NCBI GenBank assembly: GCA_963767645.1
Contig: CAVYEW010000003.1
Span: 62,001-126,000 of the forward strand
DNA length: 64,000 nucleotides
Direction: 5' to 3'
Origin: DATFDN01 sp963767645
GTDB taxonomy: Bacteria > Pseudomonadota > Alphaproteobacteria > Acetobacterales > Acetobacteraceae
In this document: positions 19,266-28,638 of the stretch, piece after piece
How the letters are laid out: the number at the start of each line of letters is the position of its first letter
Numbering within the stretch: the first letter of the stretch is position 1
Made by a program: the position numbers and the translations under genes
Notes under the pieces: model-generated
Told to the model about the DNA's origin: nothing
The model's input: the letters and a program-made list of their open reading frames with translations, nothing else
Databases searched by the model: none

Positions 19266-21631
19266 CCCGGCGCGTGCTGATCGCCGGCGCCGGCCTGGGC
19301 GGGCTGACCGCCGCGTTGGCGCTGCTCGCGCGCGGCGTCCATGTCGAAGTCTTCGAGCAGGCTTCCGCGCTGCGCGAGTTGGGCGCCGGGGTGCAGCTTG
19401 GTCCGAACGGGACGCGCGTGCTGATCGCGCTCGGCCTCGGCCCCGCGCTGGAACGCACAGTCTGCCCCGCCTCGGGCAAGGAGATCCGCCTCTGGAACAC
19501 CGGCCAGAGCTGGAAGCTGTTCGATCTGGGCGAGAGCGCCGTCGCCCGCTACGGTGCGCCGTACTGGATGGTTCATCGCGGCGACCTGCACGCCGCCCTG
19601 CTTGAAGCGGTGCGGCACGCAGCGCCGGAGTGCGTCCGCCTCGGCGCGGCCTGCACCGGCTTCGCCCAGGACGAGGCCGGTGTGACCTTGCATCTCGCTT
19701 CGGGCGAGACGGTGCGCAGCGAGGCGCTGATCGGTGCCGATGGGGTGCATTCGCGCATCCGCCAAGCGATCTTCGGTCCGGGCCAGGCGCGGTTTACCGG
19801 CATTACGGCTTGGCGCGGCCTGGTGCCGATGGCGCGGCTGCCCGCGCATCAGCGTGGGCTGATCGGCGTCAACTGGATCGGCAAGGGCGGGCACGTCGTC
19901 ACCTACCCGCTGCGCCGTGGCGAAATCCTGAACTTCGTCGGCGTGGTGGAGCGCGACGACTGGCGCGTGGAGTCCTGGACCGAGCAGGGAACTCGCGAGG
20001 AGTGCGCGCGCGACCTCGCCGGCTGGCATGAAGACGTGCAGCGCATCATCGCCAACATCGACACGCCCTTCAAATGGGCGCTGCTGGGCCGCGAGCCGCT
20101 GCCGCGCCTCAATCATGGCCGGGTCGCGCTGCTCGGCGATGCGGCGCATCCGATGCTGCCGTTCATGGCGCAGGGCGCCAACATGGCGATCGAGGACGCC
20201 CTGGTGCTGGCGCGCTGCCTGCAAGCTTACCCGGAGCCGATAGCGGCATTCGGCGCGTATGCCGCGGCGCGGCTGCAGCGCACGTCGCGGGCGGTCTCGG
20301 CCTCGCTCGACAATGCGCGCCGGTTCCACAACCCCGCCCTGGCCGATGAAGCTGGCGCGGCGGCCTACGTCGAACGGGAGTGGCAACCCGAGACAGTGGC
20401 GCGGCGCTATGACTGGGCGTACCAGGTACGACGCCGTGAGCGTGCCAGTGTGATCGCGGTGCGGGTGGCCGTCCTGTGCGGGATGGTCCTGTTCCTCGAG
20501 GGCTACGACATCGCGGCGATCGCCTTCGCCATCCCGTCTCTGGTGGATACCTGGCACGTGCGCCCGGCCGCGTTCACCTGGGCGCAGACGATGGGCAGCA
20601 TCGGGTTGCTCTGCGGCGCGCTCAGCTTCGGCCTGCTCGCCGATCGGCTGGGGCGCAAGCCGGTGCTGATCGGCGCCGCCTTCGTGTTCGGGATCTTCAC
20701 CCTGCTCTGCGCCTTGGCCGGCTCGCCCGGCCAGCTCGCCGCGCTGCGTTTCCTCACCGGGCTTGGGCTCGGCGGCGGCATCCCGGTCGCGATCGCACTC
20801 GCCTCGGACTGCGCGCCGCCGGGAGGCCAGGGGCGGCTGGTGATCCTGATGAGCGCGGGGGTGTCGATCGGCAACACCGCAGGCGGGCTGCTCGCCTCCC
20901 AACTGGTGACGCATTTCGGCTGGCAGTGGATCTTCGTGGTCGGCGGCGTGCTGCCGCTGCTGATGTGCGCGACGCTTGCCGCCTATCTGCCGGGCCGGGC
21001 GGCGCTGCCGGTCACGCGGCACCGGAGCAATCCGGTGGGCGCGCTGTTCCGCGGCGGGCTGGCGCCGGTCACTGGCTTGCTGTGGGCGATGAACCTGCTG
21101 AACCTGCTTGGCAACTACCTGATCCTGCTATGGCTACCGGCGATCCTGCACGCGGCCGGCGTGCCGCCCGGCCGGGCGATCCTGGGCGGGACGATGTATG
21201 CCCTGGGCTCGATCCTGGGCGCGGCCGCCACCGCGCCGTTCGTGGACCGGCTCGGGCCGGAGCGCGTGCTGGCGCGCGGGCTGGCGCTGGGCGCGGTCGC
21301 TGTGCTGGTGATCGGGCTGGTCGCGCCGAGCTTCTGGGTGCTCGCGATCCTGATCCTGCTGGCCGGCATCGGCATCGGCGGCTGCCAGCACGGCATCAAC
21401 TCGCTGTCCGGGCGCCTCTATCCACCGGCGATCCGCGCCACCGGCGCCGGCTGGGCGCTGGGGGCCGGGCGGATCGGCATGATTGCCGGGCCGGCGCTGG
21501 GGGGCATCCTGCTGAGCCTGGGCGCGACCGGGAACGCGATCTTCCTGACAGCCGCCGTGCCTGCGTTCGGCACCACGCTGCTTATGACAATGCTGGGAAT
21601 CGTGCAAAGGCCTGAGAAGGCGTCCCGATGA
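19262..21631 (+). CDS. FAD-dependent monooxygenase joined in frame to an aromatic-acid-type MFS transporter
   Basis: As sequenced this is one 789-residue frame. Residues 1 to about 390 are a class A flavin monooxygenase resembling 3-hydroxybenzoate 6-monooxygenase (VLIAGAGLGGLTAALALLAR, IGADGVHSRIRQ, VALLGDAAHPMLPFMAQGAN). From about residue 397 it is an AAHS-type major facilitator (AVLCGMVLFLEGYDIAAIAF, LADRLGRKPVLIG). The junction is suspicious. One base off frame the monooxygenase would end YDAVSVPV with TGA at 20451-20453, and a GTG at 20450 would start a separate 393-residue transporter, giving a GTGA overlap like that at the 5' end of this gene. One extra C near 20422-20423 would create the fusion. 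Either way it encodes uptake and hydroxylation of an aromatic acid. Confidence 0.8.
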   Translation: MTRRVLIAGAGLGGLTAALALLARGVHVEVFEQASALRELGAGVQLGPNGTRVLIALGLGPALERTVCPASGKEIRLWNTGQSWKLFDLGESAVARYGAPYWMVHRGDLHAALLEAVRHAAPECVRLGAACTGFAQDEAGVTLHLASGETVRSEALIGADGVHSRIRQAIFGPGQARFTGITAWRGLVPMARLPAHQRGLIGVNWIGKGGHVVTYPLRRGEILNFVGVVERDDWRVESWTEQGTREECARDLAGWHEDVQRIIANIDTPFKWALLGREPLPRLNHGRVALLGDAAHPMLPFMAQGANMAIEDALVLARCLQAYPEPIAAFGAYAAARLQRTSRAVSASLDNARRFHNPALADEAGAAAYVEREWQPETVARRYDWAYQVRRRERASVIAVRVAVLCGMVLFLEGYDIAAIAFAIPSLVDTWHVRPAAFTWAQTMGSIGLLCGALSFGLLADRLGRKPVLIGAAFVFGIFTLLCALAGSPGQLAALRFLTGLGLGGGIPVAIALASDCAPPGGQGRLVILMSAGVSIGNTAGGLLASQLVTHFGWQWIFVVGGVLPLLMCATLAAYLPGRAALPVTRHRSNPVGALFRGGLAPVTGLLWAMNLLNLLGNYLILLWLPAILHAAGVPPGRAILGGTMYALGSILGAAATAPFVDRLGPERVLARGLALGAVAVLVIGLVAPSFWVLAILILLAGIGIGGCQHGINSLSGRLYPPAIRATGAGWALGAGRIGMIAGPALGGILLSLGATGNAIFLTAAVPAFGTTLLMTMLGIVQRPEKASR

Positions 21632-21849
21632 GCATAGATCGGTATGCTCCATAGACGGCTTGACGCAACCGGCGACTTGCCAAATGAATACCGGCGACAG
21701 GGGATGGCCGTGCCGATTGGAACGATAGCAGGGACACGCGTTCAAAGAAGCCGTAACGCGATGCCTGCGGCTATGGGCTTCTCGGTTGTGGGACTGGCGG
21801 CGACCGGCGACGATGGGGCGCTCTGCGGCACGCCGTCGCACGCTTGAGC

Positions 21850-23382
21850 ATGCCGGTTCAGGATGGCCTCGCTCTGCCGCGCCTGGAGATGCGCGGAATC
21901 GATAAGACGTTTCCCGGCGTGCATGCGCTCGACAACGTCTCGTTTGACTGCCGCGCCGGCGAGGTGCATGTCATCTGTGGCGAGAATGGTGCCGGCAAGT
22001 CGACGCTGATGAACGTGTTGGGCGGCATCTACGTGCCTGATTCCGGCACGGTGCTGATCGACGGAAATCCGGTCCGCTTCGGCCATCCGCTGGAAGCGCG
22101 CAAGGCCGGGATTGGGATCATCCACCAGGAGCTGAGTCTATTGCCGGACCGGACGGTCGCGGAAAACCTGTTCCTCGGCCGCGAGCCGGTGCGGTACGGC
22201 TTGCTGGATCGCACCACCATGCGCCGCGGTGCGCGCGATCTGCTCGCGCGCCTCGCCTCGCATATCGACCCCGATCTGTCCTGCGGCCGGCTCACCATCC
22301 ACGAAATGCAGACCGTCGAGATTGCGAAGGCGCTCGGGCTTGCGGCACGCATTCTGGTCCTCGATGAGCCGACTGCAGCGCTTGACGCGGTGGAATCTGA
22401 ACGGCTGCTTGCACTGGTACGTCGGCTGCGCGCCGAGGGCGTGGCGTTGGTCTACATCTCCCACCGCATGGCCGAGGTGATGGCCATTGCCGATCGCATC
22501 ACGGTGCTCAAGGACGGGCGGAAAGTCGGGACGGCGCCGCGCGAGGCGCTGAGCGTGCCCGATATCGTGCGCATGATGGTCGGGCGCGAAGTCTCCGAAA
22601 TGTATCCGGCGCCGCATGCCGATGCGGCCGGCACGGAGGTGCTGCGCATCGAACGCGCCGGCAATGGTGCGCTATCCGAAATTGACCTGACCGTGCGCGC
22701 GGGCGAGATCGTGGCCGTGGCGGGGCTTGAGGACTCGGGGAAATCGCTGCTGGCGCGCGCCATCTTCGGCGACGTGCCGTTCACCTCTGGCCGCGTCCTG
22801 CTCGGCGGCAAGCCGATCCTCATCAACTCCCCGCGCACGGCCATCGCCTCCGGCGTCGGCTTTCTCTCCGACGACCGCAAGGGCGAGGGCCTCACGCTGC
22901 GCCAGTCCGTGCGTGACAATGCGCTGCTCACCTTGCGCGCCTTCGCCTCATTGCTTGCCGATGCCTTCGCGGGCGCGCTGTCGCCACGGCGGGTTGATAC
23001 GCTGCTGCAAGCGGCGAACGTGCGACCGGCGGCGTATGGCAGTCCGGTCGAGCTGCTCTCGGGAGGCAACCAGCAGAAGACGATCATCGCCCGCTGGCTC
23101 ACGCGCGCGCCGCGCCTGCTGTTATTCGCCGAGCCGACGCGCGGCATCGACGTGGCCGCCAAGGCGGGCGTGTACCGTGCCATGCGCGACTATGTCGCCG
23201 GCGGGCGGGCGATCCTGATGGCCTCCTCGGACTTGCCGGAGGTCGTCGGAGTGGCGGATCGGATCGTGGTGATGCGCGCCGGGCGGATCGCCGGCGAGCT
23301 GCCGGCGGGGGCAACCGAGGAGCAGGTGATGGCGCTCGCCGTCGGCGCCGCGGCGGAGGAGAAGCTGCGTGCGCCGGCTTAG
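21850..23382 (+). CDS. Sugar-type ABC importer ATPase (two nucleotide-binding domains)
   Basis: A 510-residue RbsA/MglA-like ATPase with two fused nucleotide-binding domains. The first has Walker A GENGAGKST, a divergent signature (GRLTIHEMQTVEIAKAL) and Walker B ILVLDEPTAALD. The second has a degenerate Walker A (GLEDSGKSLL), signature LLSGGNQQK and LLLFAEPTRGID. Such asymmetric proteins power CUT2-type importers. ATG 21850 is preferred over the TTG at 21844. It overlaps the first permease gene by 14 bp. The 218 bp upstream contain a 7-bp-stem hairpin just after the preceding stop and only a weak promoter-like TTGACG at 21660. Confidence 0.9.
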   Translation: MPVQDGLALPRLEMRGIDKTFPGVHALDNVSFDCRAGEVHVICGENGAGKSTLMNVLGGIYVPDSGTVLIDGNPVRFGHPLEARKAGIGIIHQELSLLPDRTVAENLFLGREPVRYGLLDRTTMRRGARDLLARLASHIDPDLSCGRLTIHEMQTVEIAKALGLAARILVLDEPTAALDAVESERLLALVRRLRAEGVALVYISHRMAEVMAIADRITVLKDGRKVGTAPREALSVPDIVRMMVGREVSEMYPAPHADAAGTEVLRIERAGNGALSEIDLTVRAGEIVAVAGLEDSGKSLLARAIFGDVPFTSGRVLLGGKPILINSPRTAIASGVGFLSDDRKGEGLTLRQSVRDNALLTLRAFASLLADAFAGALSPRRVDTLLQAANVRPAAYGSPVELLSGGNQQKTIIARWLTRAPRLLLFAEPTRGIDVAAKAGVYRAMRDYVAGGRAILMASSDLPEVVGVADRIVVMRAGRIAGELPAGATEEQVMALAVGAAAEEKLRAPA

Positions 23383-24322
23383 CGTGCCCTCGGTTCCCCT
23401 GGTCCTGATTCTCGGCTCGCTGCTGGCCTTCGCGGCCACCGCGGTCGCGACCCGCAGCAACGACCAGCTGACCTGGACCGGGTTCAGCGGGCTGATCGAG
23501 CGCATGGTGGCGCTCGGCATTGTCGCGCTCGGTCAGACTTTCGTCATCCTGGCCCGCTCGATCGACCTTTCGGTGGCGCAGGTCATCAGCGTCGCCGCGG
23601 TCATGGCCTCCTTCGTCATGCAGGGCCGCGTCGACATGATCGGCCCGGCGATCGCGCTGGTCCTGGCCATCTCGGCCGCTATCGGGCTGGTCAATGGGCT
23701 GCTGGTCGCCCGCCTCCGGGTCAACCCGTTCATCGCCACGCTTGGCGTCGGCCTGTGCCTTCAAGGTGTGCTTTCTGCCGCGTTCACCGATTTTGCCGGC
23801 TCCGTGCCGCGCGGGTTCCAGGTGCTCGCCTATGGCAGCGCCGCCGGGATGCCGCTGCCCATCCTGCTGCTGCTTTCGCTCACCGCGCTCTGCTGGCTCG
23901 TGCTCGAGCACACCCGCTTCGGCGCCCACCTCTACGCCGTCGGCGGAAACGCCGAGGGCGCGCGGCAGGCCGGCATTCACACACGGCGTGTGCTGATCGC
24001 GGCGCATGTCATCTGCAGCGTGCTGGCCGGCCTGGCCGGGCTGTACCTCGCCGCGCGGCTGCGCTCCGGCGCGCCCTGGATCGGGCGGGACGGCGTGTAC
24101 GACCTGCAATCCATCGCCGTCGCGGTCATCGGCGGGACGCTGCTCTCCGGCGGGCGAGGCGGCGTCTGGGGCAGCTTCGCCGGCGCCCTGCTGTTCGCCA
24201 CGCTCGATGCGATGTTCACCATGCTGGCTGTCGATCCGTTCTTCCAACAGGTGCTGCGCGGAGGCGTCGTGGTCGCCGCCGTGGCCGTCTACTCCAGCCG
24301 CTCGCGGCTGCTCGTCGCGTGA
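23369..24322 (+). CDS. ABC transporter permease (CUT2/branched type), first subunit
   Basis: A 317-residue inner-membrane permease with about 8-10 hydrophobic segments and the family blocks GQTFVILARSIDLSVAQVIS and FIATLGVGLCLQGV, then the EAA-like loop region FGAHLYAVGGNAEGARQAGI. It starts at a GTG that overlaps the ATPase gene by 14 bp, and its TGA overlaps the next permease start in a GTGA. With the second, divergent permease it probably forms a heterodimeric channel, unlike the RbsC homodimer. Confidence 0.9.
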   Translation: MRRLSVPSVPLVLILGSLLAFAATAVATRSNDQLTWTGFSGLIERMVALGIVALGQTFVILARSIDLSVAQVISVAAVMASFVMQGRVDMIGPAIALVLAISAAIGLVNGLLVARLRVNPFIATLGVGLCLQGVLSAAFTDFAGSVPRGFQVLAYGSAAGMPLPILLLLSLTALCWLVLEHTRFGAHLYAVGGNAEGARQAGIHTRRVLIAAHVICSVLAGLAGLYLAARLRSGAPWIGRDGVYDLQSIAVAVIGGTLLSGGRGGVWGSFAGALLFATLDAMFTMLAVDPFFQQVLRGGVVVAAVAVYSSRSRLLVA

Positions 24323-25308
24323 GCGTGCGTGCCATGCCCGCGCGGCGGGGCTTCGGGTGGCGGCAGGTGCATGTCAGCCTGGTCGTGCTGCTCGCGCTCT
24401 ATGCCGCCATCGCGGTGATCCAACCGAGCTACCTGGAGCCGGCGAGCATCATGAACTTCCTGCGCCGCACGGCACCGCTGGTGGTGCTCGCTTGCGGCCA
24501 GCTCACGGTGCTGCTCACCGGCGGGTTCGATCTCTCGATGGGTTCGCTCGTCACCCTGACGGTGCTCGGCGGGGCCATGCTGATCGGCAACGATCCGACG
24601 CGGACCTGGTGGGCGATTGGCGTGCTCTACCTCATCGGGCTGGCGACCGGGGCGGTGAACGGGCTTGTGGTGAGCCGGCTCAGGGTGCCCTCGATCATCG
24701 CCACGCTCGGCACCCTGCTCGCCGTGCGCGGCGGGGCGCTGCTGTGGTCGGGTGGCTCGCCGAAGGGCTATCTGCCCGACAACTTCCGCTTCTTCGGCCG
24801 CTTCATGTGGCGCCATGTGCCGGCCGTCGGCATTCTGCCGATCGCGGTGCCGATCGCCGCGATTATCGCGCTTTTCTTCGGCTGGCTCGTGCATCGCACG
24901 GTGTTCGGCAAGCACCTGGTCGCGATCGGCGACAATCCGCGCGCCGCCCTGCTCGCGGGCGTGCGCGTTGGCGCCGTGCGGGTCGGCGCGTTCGTCATCT
25001 CCGCGCTCGCCGCGGTGACAGGCGGAATCCTGCTGGGCGGCTTCGGCGGCGTGTCCAACGATGTGGGTCAGGGGTTGGAGCTCCAAGCGATTGCTGCGTG
25101 CGTGATCGGGGGGACGCAACTGATGGGCGGCGGCGGCACGGTGCTCGGCGCGGTCGCCGGCGCGCTGACCCTGTTCGCGCTGTTCACGCTCCTCAACCTT
25201 CTCGGCCTGCCGGAGCCCCTGCGCGTGACGATCCAGGGCGTGATCCTGATCGCCGCCGTGGCCCTGGGCGGCCTGCGCCGTGGCGCCGCCGTCGCCGGCA
25301 AGGCATGA
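24319..25308 (+). CDS. ABC transporter permease (CUT2/branched type), second subunit
   Basis: A 329-residue permease paralogous to its neighbour, with GQLTVLLTGGFDLSMGSLVT, IIATLGTLLAVRGGALLWSG and FGKHLVAIGDNPRAALLAGV. The GTG at 24319 gives a GTGA overlap with the upstream permease; GTG 24325 or ATG 24334 are alternatives. The conserved IDLS/FDLS transmembrane block of this family is present in both permeases. The substrate-binding protein gene follows after 37 bp. Confidence 0.9.
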   Translation: MSVRAMPARRGFGWRQVHVSLVVLLALYAAIAVIQPSYLEPASIMNFLRRTAPLVVLACGQLTVLLTGGFDLSMGSLVTLTVLGGAMLIGNDPTRTWWAIGVLYLIGLATGAVNGLVVSRLRVPSIIATLGTLLAVRGGALLWSGGSPKGYLPDNFRFFGRFMWRHVPAVGILPIAVPIAAIIALFFGWLVHRTVFGKHLVAIGDNPRAALLAGVRVGAVRVGAFVISALAAVTGGILLGGFGGVSNDVGQGLELQAIAACVIGGTQLMGGGGTVLGAVAGALTLFALFTLLNLLGLPEPLRVTIQGVILIAAVALGGLRRGAAVAGKA

Positions 25309-25345
25309 TGACCGACCCGGACACGCCGGGCAAAAGGAGGGAACG

Positions 25346-26476
25346 ATGAAAAGATGGTTGGTCCTGGCGGTGCTCGTCCTGGTCTGGGCGGACGCGCAGA
25401 GCGCCCGTGCCCAGAATTTCAACGACCCGAAGGCGTTCGCTGAGCAGGACGCGCTGCTGCGCACGCCGCCGCAGGGGCCTGCGGGCCAGCCCTGGCTGCA
25501 ATGGGTTGGCGGCGGCCTGGAGAGCACCGCCCAGTTCAAGAAGCCTGGCCCCTATCGTGTCTGCTTCTCCAACGCCGGCGTCGGCAACCCGTGGCGCGTC
25601 GTCGGCGTAACCGACATCAAGGCCGAGGCCGACCTGCTGAAAAAGGACATTGCCTCCTTCACCATCGCCGACGGCCAGAGCAAGGACGACAAGCAGATCT
25701 CGGACATCGCCGACTTCGTGAACAGCGGCAAGTGCGACGTCCTGATCGTCTCGCCGAACACCACCGCGGCGCTGACCCCCGCCATCGAGCAGGCCTGCAA
25801 GAAACTGCCGGTCGTCATATTCGATCGCGGCGTGAACACGGGCTGTCCCGTCACGTTCGCTGGGCCGATCGGCGGCTACGCTTGGGGAATTCAGTCCGCC
25901 ACCTTCATGGCGGATCATTTGAAGAAGGGAGCGAGCGTGCTCGCGCTGCGCATCCTGCCAGGAGTCGACGTGCTGGAGACACGCTACTCGGCGGCGAAGC
26001 GCATCTTCGACCAGCGCGGCATCAAGATCATCGGCGCCGAGTTCACCGAGGGTGACAACGCCAAGACCAAGTCGATCGTCGAGGACTACCTGAACCGTTT
26101 CGGCACCCTCGACGGGCTTTGGATGGACGCCGGCGCCACCGCCGTCGCGGCGCTGGAGGCGTTCGAGGACGCGGCCAAGCCGTTTCCGGTCATCAGCGGC
26201 GAGGACCAGGAGGACTTCCTGGAGTTCTGGCAGAAAAACCACCTGACCGCGATCGCGCCGACCTATCCTACCTACCAGTGGCGGACGGCGCTGATCGCGG
26301 CGGTCCGCGTGCTGCAAGGCGAGTCGATCCCGCGCCCACGCTGGAACCTGCCGCAGCCCGCGATCACCCAGGCGAATCTCGCCAAGTACGTCGATCCGCG
26401 GATGCCGCCGCTGTTCTACGCCATGTGCGGCTGTCAGGACATGCCGGATTATCCGCAACGCTGGGGCGGCAAGTAG
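25346..26476 (+). CDS. ABC transporter periplasmic substrate-binding protein
   Basis: A 376-residue binding protein of the ribose-binding (Peripla_BP_4) type. It has a signal peptide (MKRWLVLAVLVLVWADAQSA, cleavage near ARA-QN). Mature regions include YRVCFSNAGVGNPWR, the CDVLIVSPNTTAALTPAIEQ hinge strand and ALRILPGVDVLETRYSAAKR. A near-consensus AGGAGG lies 6 bp before the ATG. The ligand is unknown. The position between the permeases and an amidohydrolase gene suggests a compound that is later hydrolysed, not a simple sugar. Confidence 0.9.
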   Translation: MKRWLVLAVLVLVWADAQSARAQNFNDPKAFAEQDALLRTPPQGPAGQPWLQWVGGGLESTAQFKKPGPYRVCFSNAGVGNPWRVVGVTDIKAEADLLKKDIASFTIADGQSKDDKQISDIADFVNSGKCDVLIVSPNTTAALTPAIEQACKKLPVVIFDRGVNTGCPVTFAGPIGGYAWGIQSATFMADHLKKGASVLALRILPGVDVLETRYSAAKRIFDQRGIKIIGAEFTEGDNAKTKSIVEDYLNRFGTLDGLWMDAGATAVAALEAFEDAAKPFPVISGEDQEDFLEFWQKNHLTAIAPTYPTYQWRTALIAAVRVLQGESIPRPRWNLPQPAITQANLAKYVDPRMPPLFYAMCGCQDMPDYPQRWGGK

Positions 26477-26533
26477 TTATGCGCCGCGCGGCGGAGACCG
26501 CAAGCAACTTCGCCTAGGCAAGGAGGATTTCTT

Positions 26534-27805
26534 ATGACCGATCTCCACATCCGCAACGCGATGGTCTTCGACGGCACCGGCGCCGACCGCTTTCCCGCGG
26601 ACGTCATCATCCGCGGGAACAGGATTCGGCATGTCGCGCCGGCTGGCACCGCGCTCGACACGTCCGGCTGCGAGTCGATCGACGCCGCCGGCCTCACGCT
26701 GATGCCGGGCATGACCGAAGGGCACGCGCATCTCAGCTTCTGCGGCGCGCGCACGAACACCGACCTCGGCGATATCCCGCCCGAGGAACATCTCCTGGCG
26801 ACAATGCGCAACGCGGAGCTGCTGCTCGATCACGGCTTCACCAGCGCTTATAGTGCCGCGAGTGCCAAGATACGGCTTGATATCGTCATCCGCAACGAGA
26901 TCAACGCCGGGTTGCTGAAGGGTCCGCGCCTGCGCGCGTCCAGCCCCGAAATCACCGTGAGCGGCGGGCTCGGCGACGAAACGCGCCTGCACCAGCAGCG
27001 CAGCAGCTTCGGCCTCGTCGCCGACGGGCCTGACGAGGTACGGCGCGCCGCGCGCCTCTGCATCCGCGAGGGCGCGGACAACATCAAGCTCAACATCTCC
27101 GGCGACGATTTCGTCAATCCCGCCAAGGGCGCGATGACGGTCATGAGCGAGGCCGAGGTGCTGGCCGCGGTCGAGACCGCGCATGATTTCGACCGACGGG
27201 TGAACTGCCACGCGCGCGCCGGCAAGTCGGTGAAGCGCGCGGTCAAGTGCGGGGTCGATGTGATCTACCACTGCGAGCAGACCGACGCCGAAGGGCTCGA
27301 CATGCTGGAGGCGGCCAAGGACAGGGTGTTCGTCGGCCCGGCGATCGGGCTGATCCACAACACGATCCACGAGGCGGCCGAGTTCGGCATCACGCCCGAG
27401 ATCGTCGAGACGCTCGGTATGCGACGGGTGATCGAGAGTAGCTGCCGGACCTACAATGAGCTGCGCCGGCGCGGCGTGCGCGTGCTGATCGGCGGCGACT
27501 ACGGCTTCGCCTGGACGCCGCAGGGCACCAACGCGCGCGACCTTGAGCACTTCGTCAACATGTTCGGCTACTCGCCGGCCGAGGCGCTGGTTTGCGCGAC
27601 GAAGTTTGGCGGCGAGGTCATGGGCATGGGCGACGAGCTGGGCCTGGTCAAGGAAGGTTATCTCGCCGACCTCTTGCTGGTGGACGGCGATCCCAGCAAG
27701 GACGTGCGCATCATGCAGGACAAGAGCCGGCTGGTGCTGATCATGAAGGACGGGAGCATCCACAAGCGCGGCCTGCCCGCGCGCCGCGCCGTCGCCGCGG
27801 AATAG
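26534..27805 (+). CDS. Metal-dependent amidohydrolase (imidazolonepropionase/prolidase-like)
   Basis: A 423-residue amidohydrolase. Its N-terminal beta-sandwich strand (LHIRNAMVFDGTGADRFPAD) is followed by the HxH metal motif EGHAHLSF, further metal histidines in VNCHARAG and VIYHCEQTD, and the catalytic-aspartate region LIGGDYGFAW. The C-terminal EGYLADLLLVDGDPSKDV closes the sandwich. Family members hydrolyse dipeptides, imidazolones or organophosphate-like amides. AGGAGG lies just before the ATG. It follows the ABC importer by 57 bp and is probably in the same operon, so it may act on the imported compound. Confidence 0.87.
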   Translation: MTDLHIRNAMVFDGTGADRFPADVIIRGNRIRHVAPAGTALDTSGCESIDAAGLTLMPGMTEGHAHLSFCGARTNTDLGDIPPEEHLLATMRNAELLLDHGFTSAYSAASAKIRLDIVIRNEINAGLLKGPRLRASSPEITVSGGLGDETRLHQQRSSFGLVADGPDEVRRAARLCIREGADNIKLNISGDDFVNPAKGAMTVMSEAEVLAAVETAHDFDRRVNCHARAGKSVKRAVKCGVDVIYHCEQTDAEGLDMLEAAKDRVFVGPAIGLIHNTIHEAAEFGITPEIVETLGMRRVIESSCRTYNELRRRGVRVLIGGDYGFAWTPQGTNARDLEHFVNMFGYSPAEALVCATKFGGEVMGMGDELGLVKEGYLADLLLVDGDPSKDVRIMQDKSRLVLIMKDGSIHKRGLPARRAVAAE

Positions 27806-27813
27806 GGTTCTAT

Positions 27814-27839
27814 GACCGGGAGAGGCTACTCTCCCGGTC
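27814..27839. terminator. Hairpin between convergent genes
   Basis: A perfect 11-bp inverted repeat (GACCGGGAGAG, loop GCTA, CTCTCCCGGTC) sits just after the amidohydrolase stop and before the end of convergent pyrE. There is no T tract on either side, so a classical intrinsic terminator is not fully supported. A bidirectional transcription-stopping hairpin is the likeliest role. Confidence 0.55.
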
Positions 27840-27872
27840 GCTGACAGGGTTGAGACAGCGCGGCTACTGCCC

Positions 27873-28631
27873 TCATCCCTCCGAAGCGGAACCCCGCGCC
27901 GCCGCCTCCTCGGCGCTGCCGATCCCGCCATGCGCGGCCGACCAGGCGACGGGATTTTCCAGGAAGCGCCGCACCTCTCCCAGAGCGGGCTCGGCGAAAT
28001 ACGGGCGCTCGCGGCAGGCATCCAGCACGTCCCACCAGGTACAGAGATGGTGCAAGGTGATGCCCATGCGGTCCAGAGTCTCGAAGGCGCCGGGGAACAC
28101 GCCGTAGAAGAACACGACGAAGGTGTGATCGCAGATCGCACCCGCGTCGCGCAGCGCCTGGATGAAGCGCACCTTCGATTGCCCGTCCGTGGTCAAGTCC
28201 TCGACCAGCAAGGTGCGCTTGCCTTCCGGCACGTCGCCTTCGATCAGCGCGTTCTGGCCGAAGCCCTTGGGCTTCTTGCGCACATAGGCCATCGGCGCCA
28301 GCATCCGGTCGGCGATCCAGGCGGCGAACGGAATGCCGGCGGTCTCGCCCCCGGCCACCGCCTCGATGGTCTCGAAGCCGACATGGCGGTTGATCTTTTC
28401 CACGCCCAGTTCGCAGATCTTCGCACGGGCGCGGGGAAAGTAGATGATCCGCCGGCAATCGATATAGACGGGCGACTTCCAGCCGGAGGTGAACGTATAG
28501 GGCTCCTCGGGGCGGAAGTTCACCGCCTTGATCTCCAGCAGGATGCGCGCGGTAGCGAGGGCGGCATCGCGGTCCCAGTCGCTGTTCTCGCGCCCGGCGA
28601 CGGATTTCGGCGTGGCGGCTTTGCTCATCAT
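27873..28631 (-). CDS. pyrE: Orotate phosphoribosyltransferase
   Basis: Converts orotate and PRPP to OMP in pyrimidine synthesis. The 252-residue protein has FTSGWKSPVYIDCRR near its start, EAVAGGETAGIPFAAWIADR, and the PRPP-binding motif RTLLVEDLTTDGQSK. It is of the longer alphaproteobacterial type, with a C-terminal extension. The start could be either of two adjacent ATGs at 28631 and 28628. It lies 7 bp downstream of an amidohydrolase gene, inside the catabolic island, so it may be transcribed with it. Confidence 0.93.
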   Translation of the reverse strand: MMSKAATPKSVAGRENSDWDRDAALATARILLEIKAVNFRPEEPYTFTSGWKSPVYIDCRRIIYFPRARAKICELGVEKINRHVGFETIEAVAGGETAGIPFAAWIADRMLAPMAYVRKKPKGFGQNALIEGDVPEGKRTLLVEDLTTDGQSKVRFIQALRDAGAICDHTFVVFFYGVFPGAFETLDRMGITLHHLCTWWDVLDACRERPYFAEPALGEVRRFLENPVAWSAAHGGIGSAEEAAARGSASEG

Positions 28632-28638
28632 GGTTCCA

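Noticed and set aside
21630..21690. Short hairpin (GAGCATA/TATGCTC) and a TTGACG box before the ABC operon
   Set aside because: The hairpin stem is only 7 bp with no T tract, and no good -10 element lies at a 16-18 bp distance from TTGACG.
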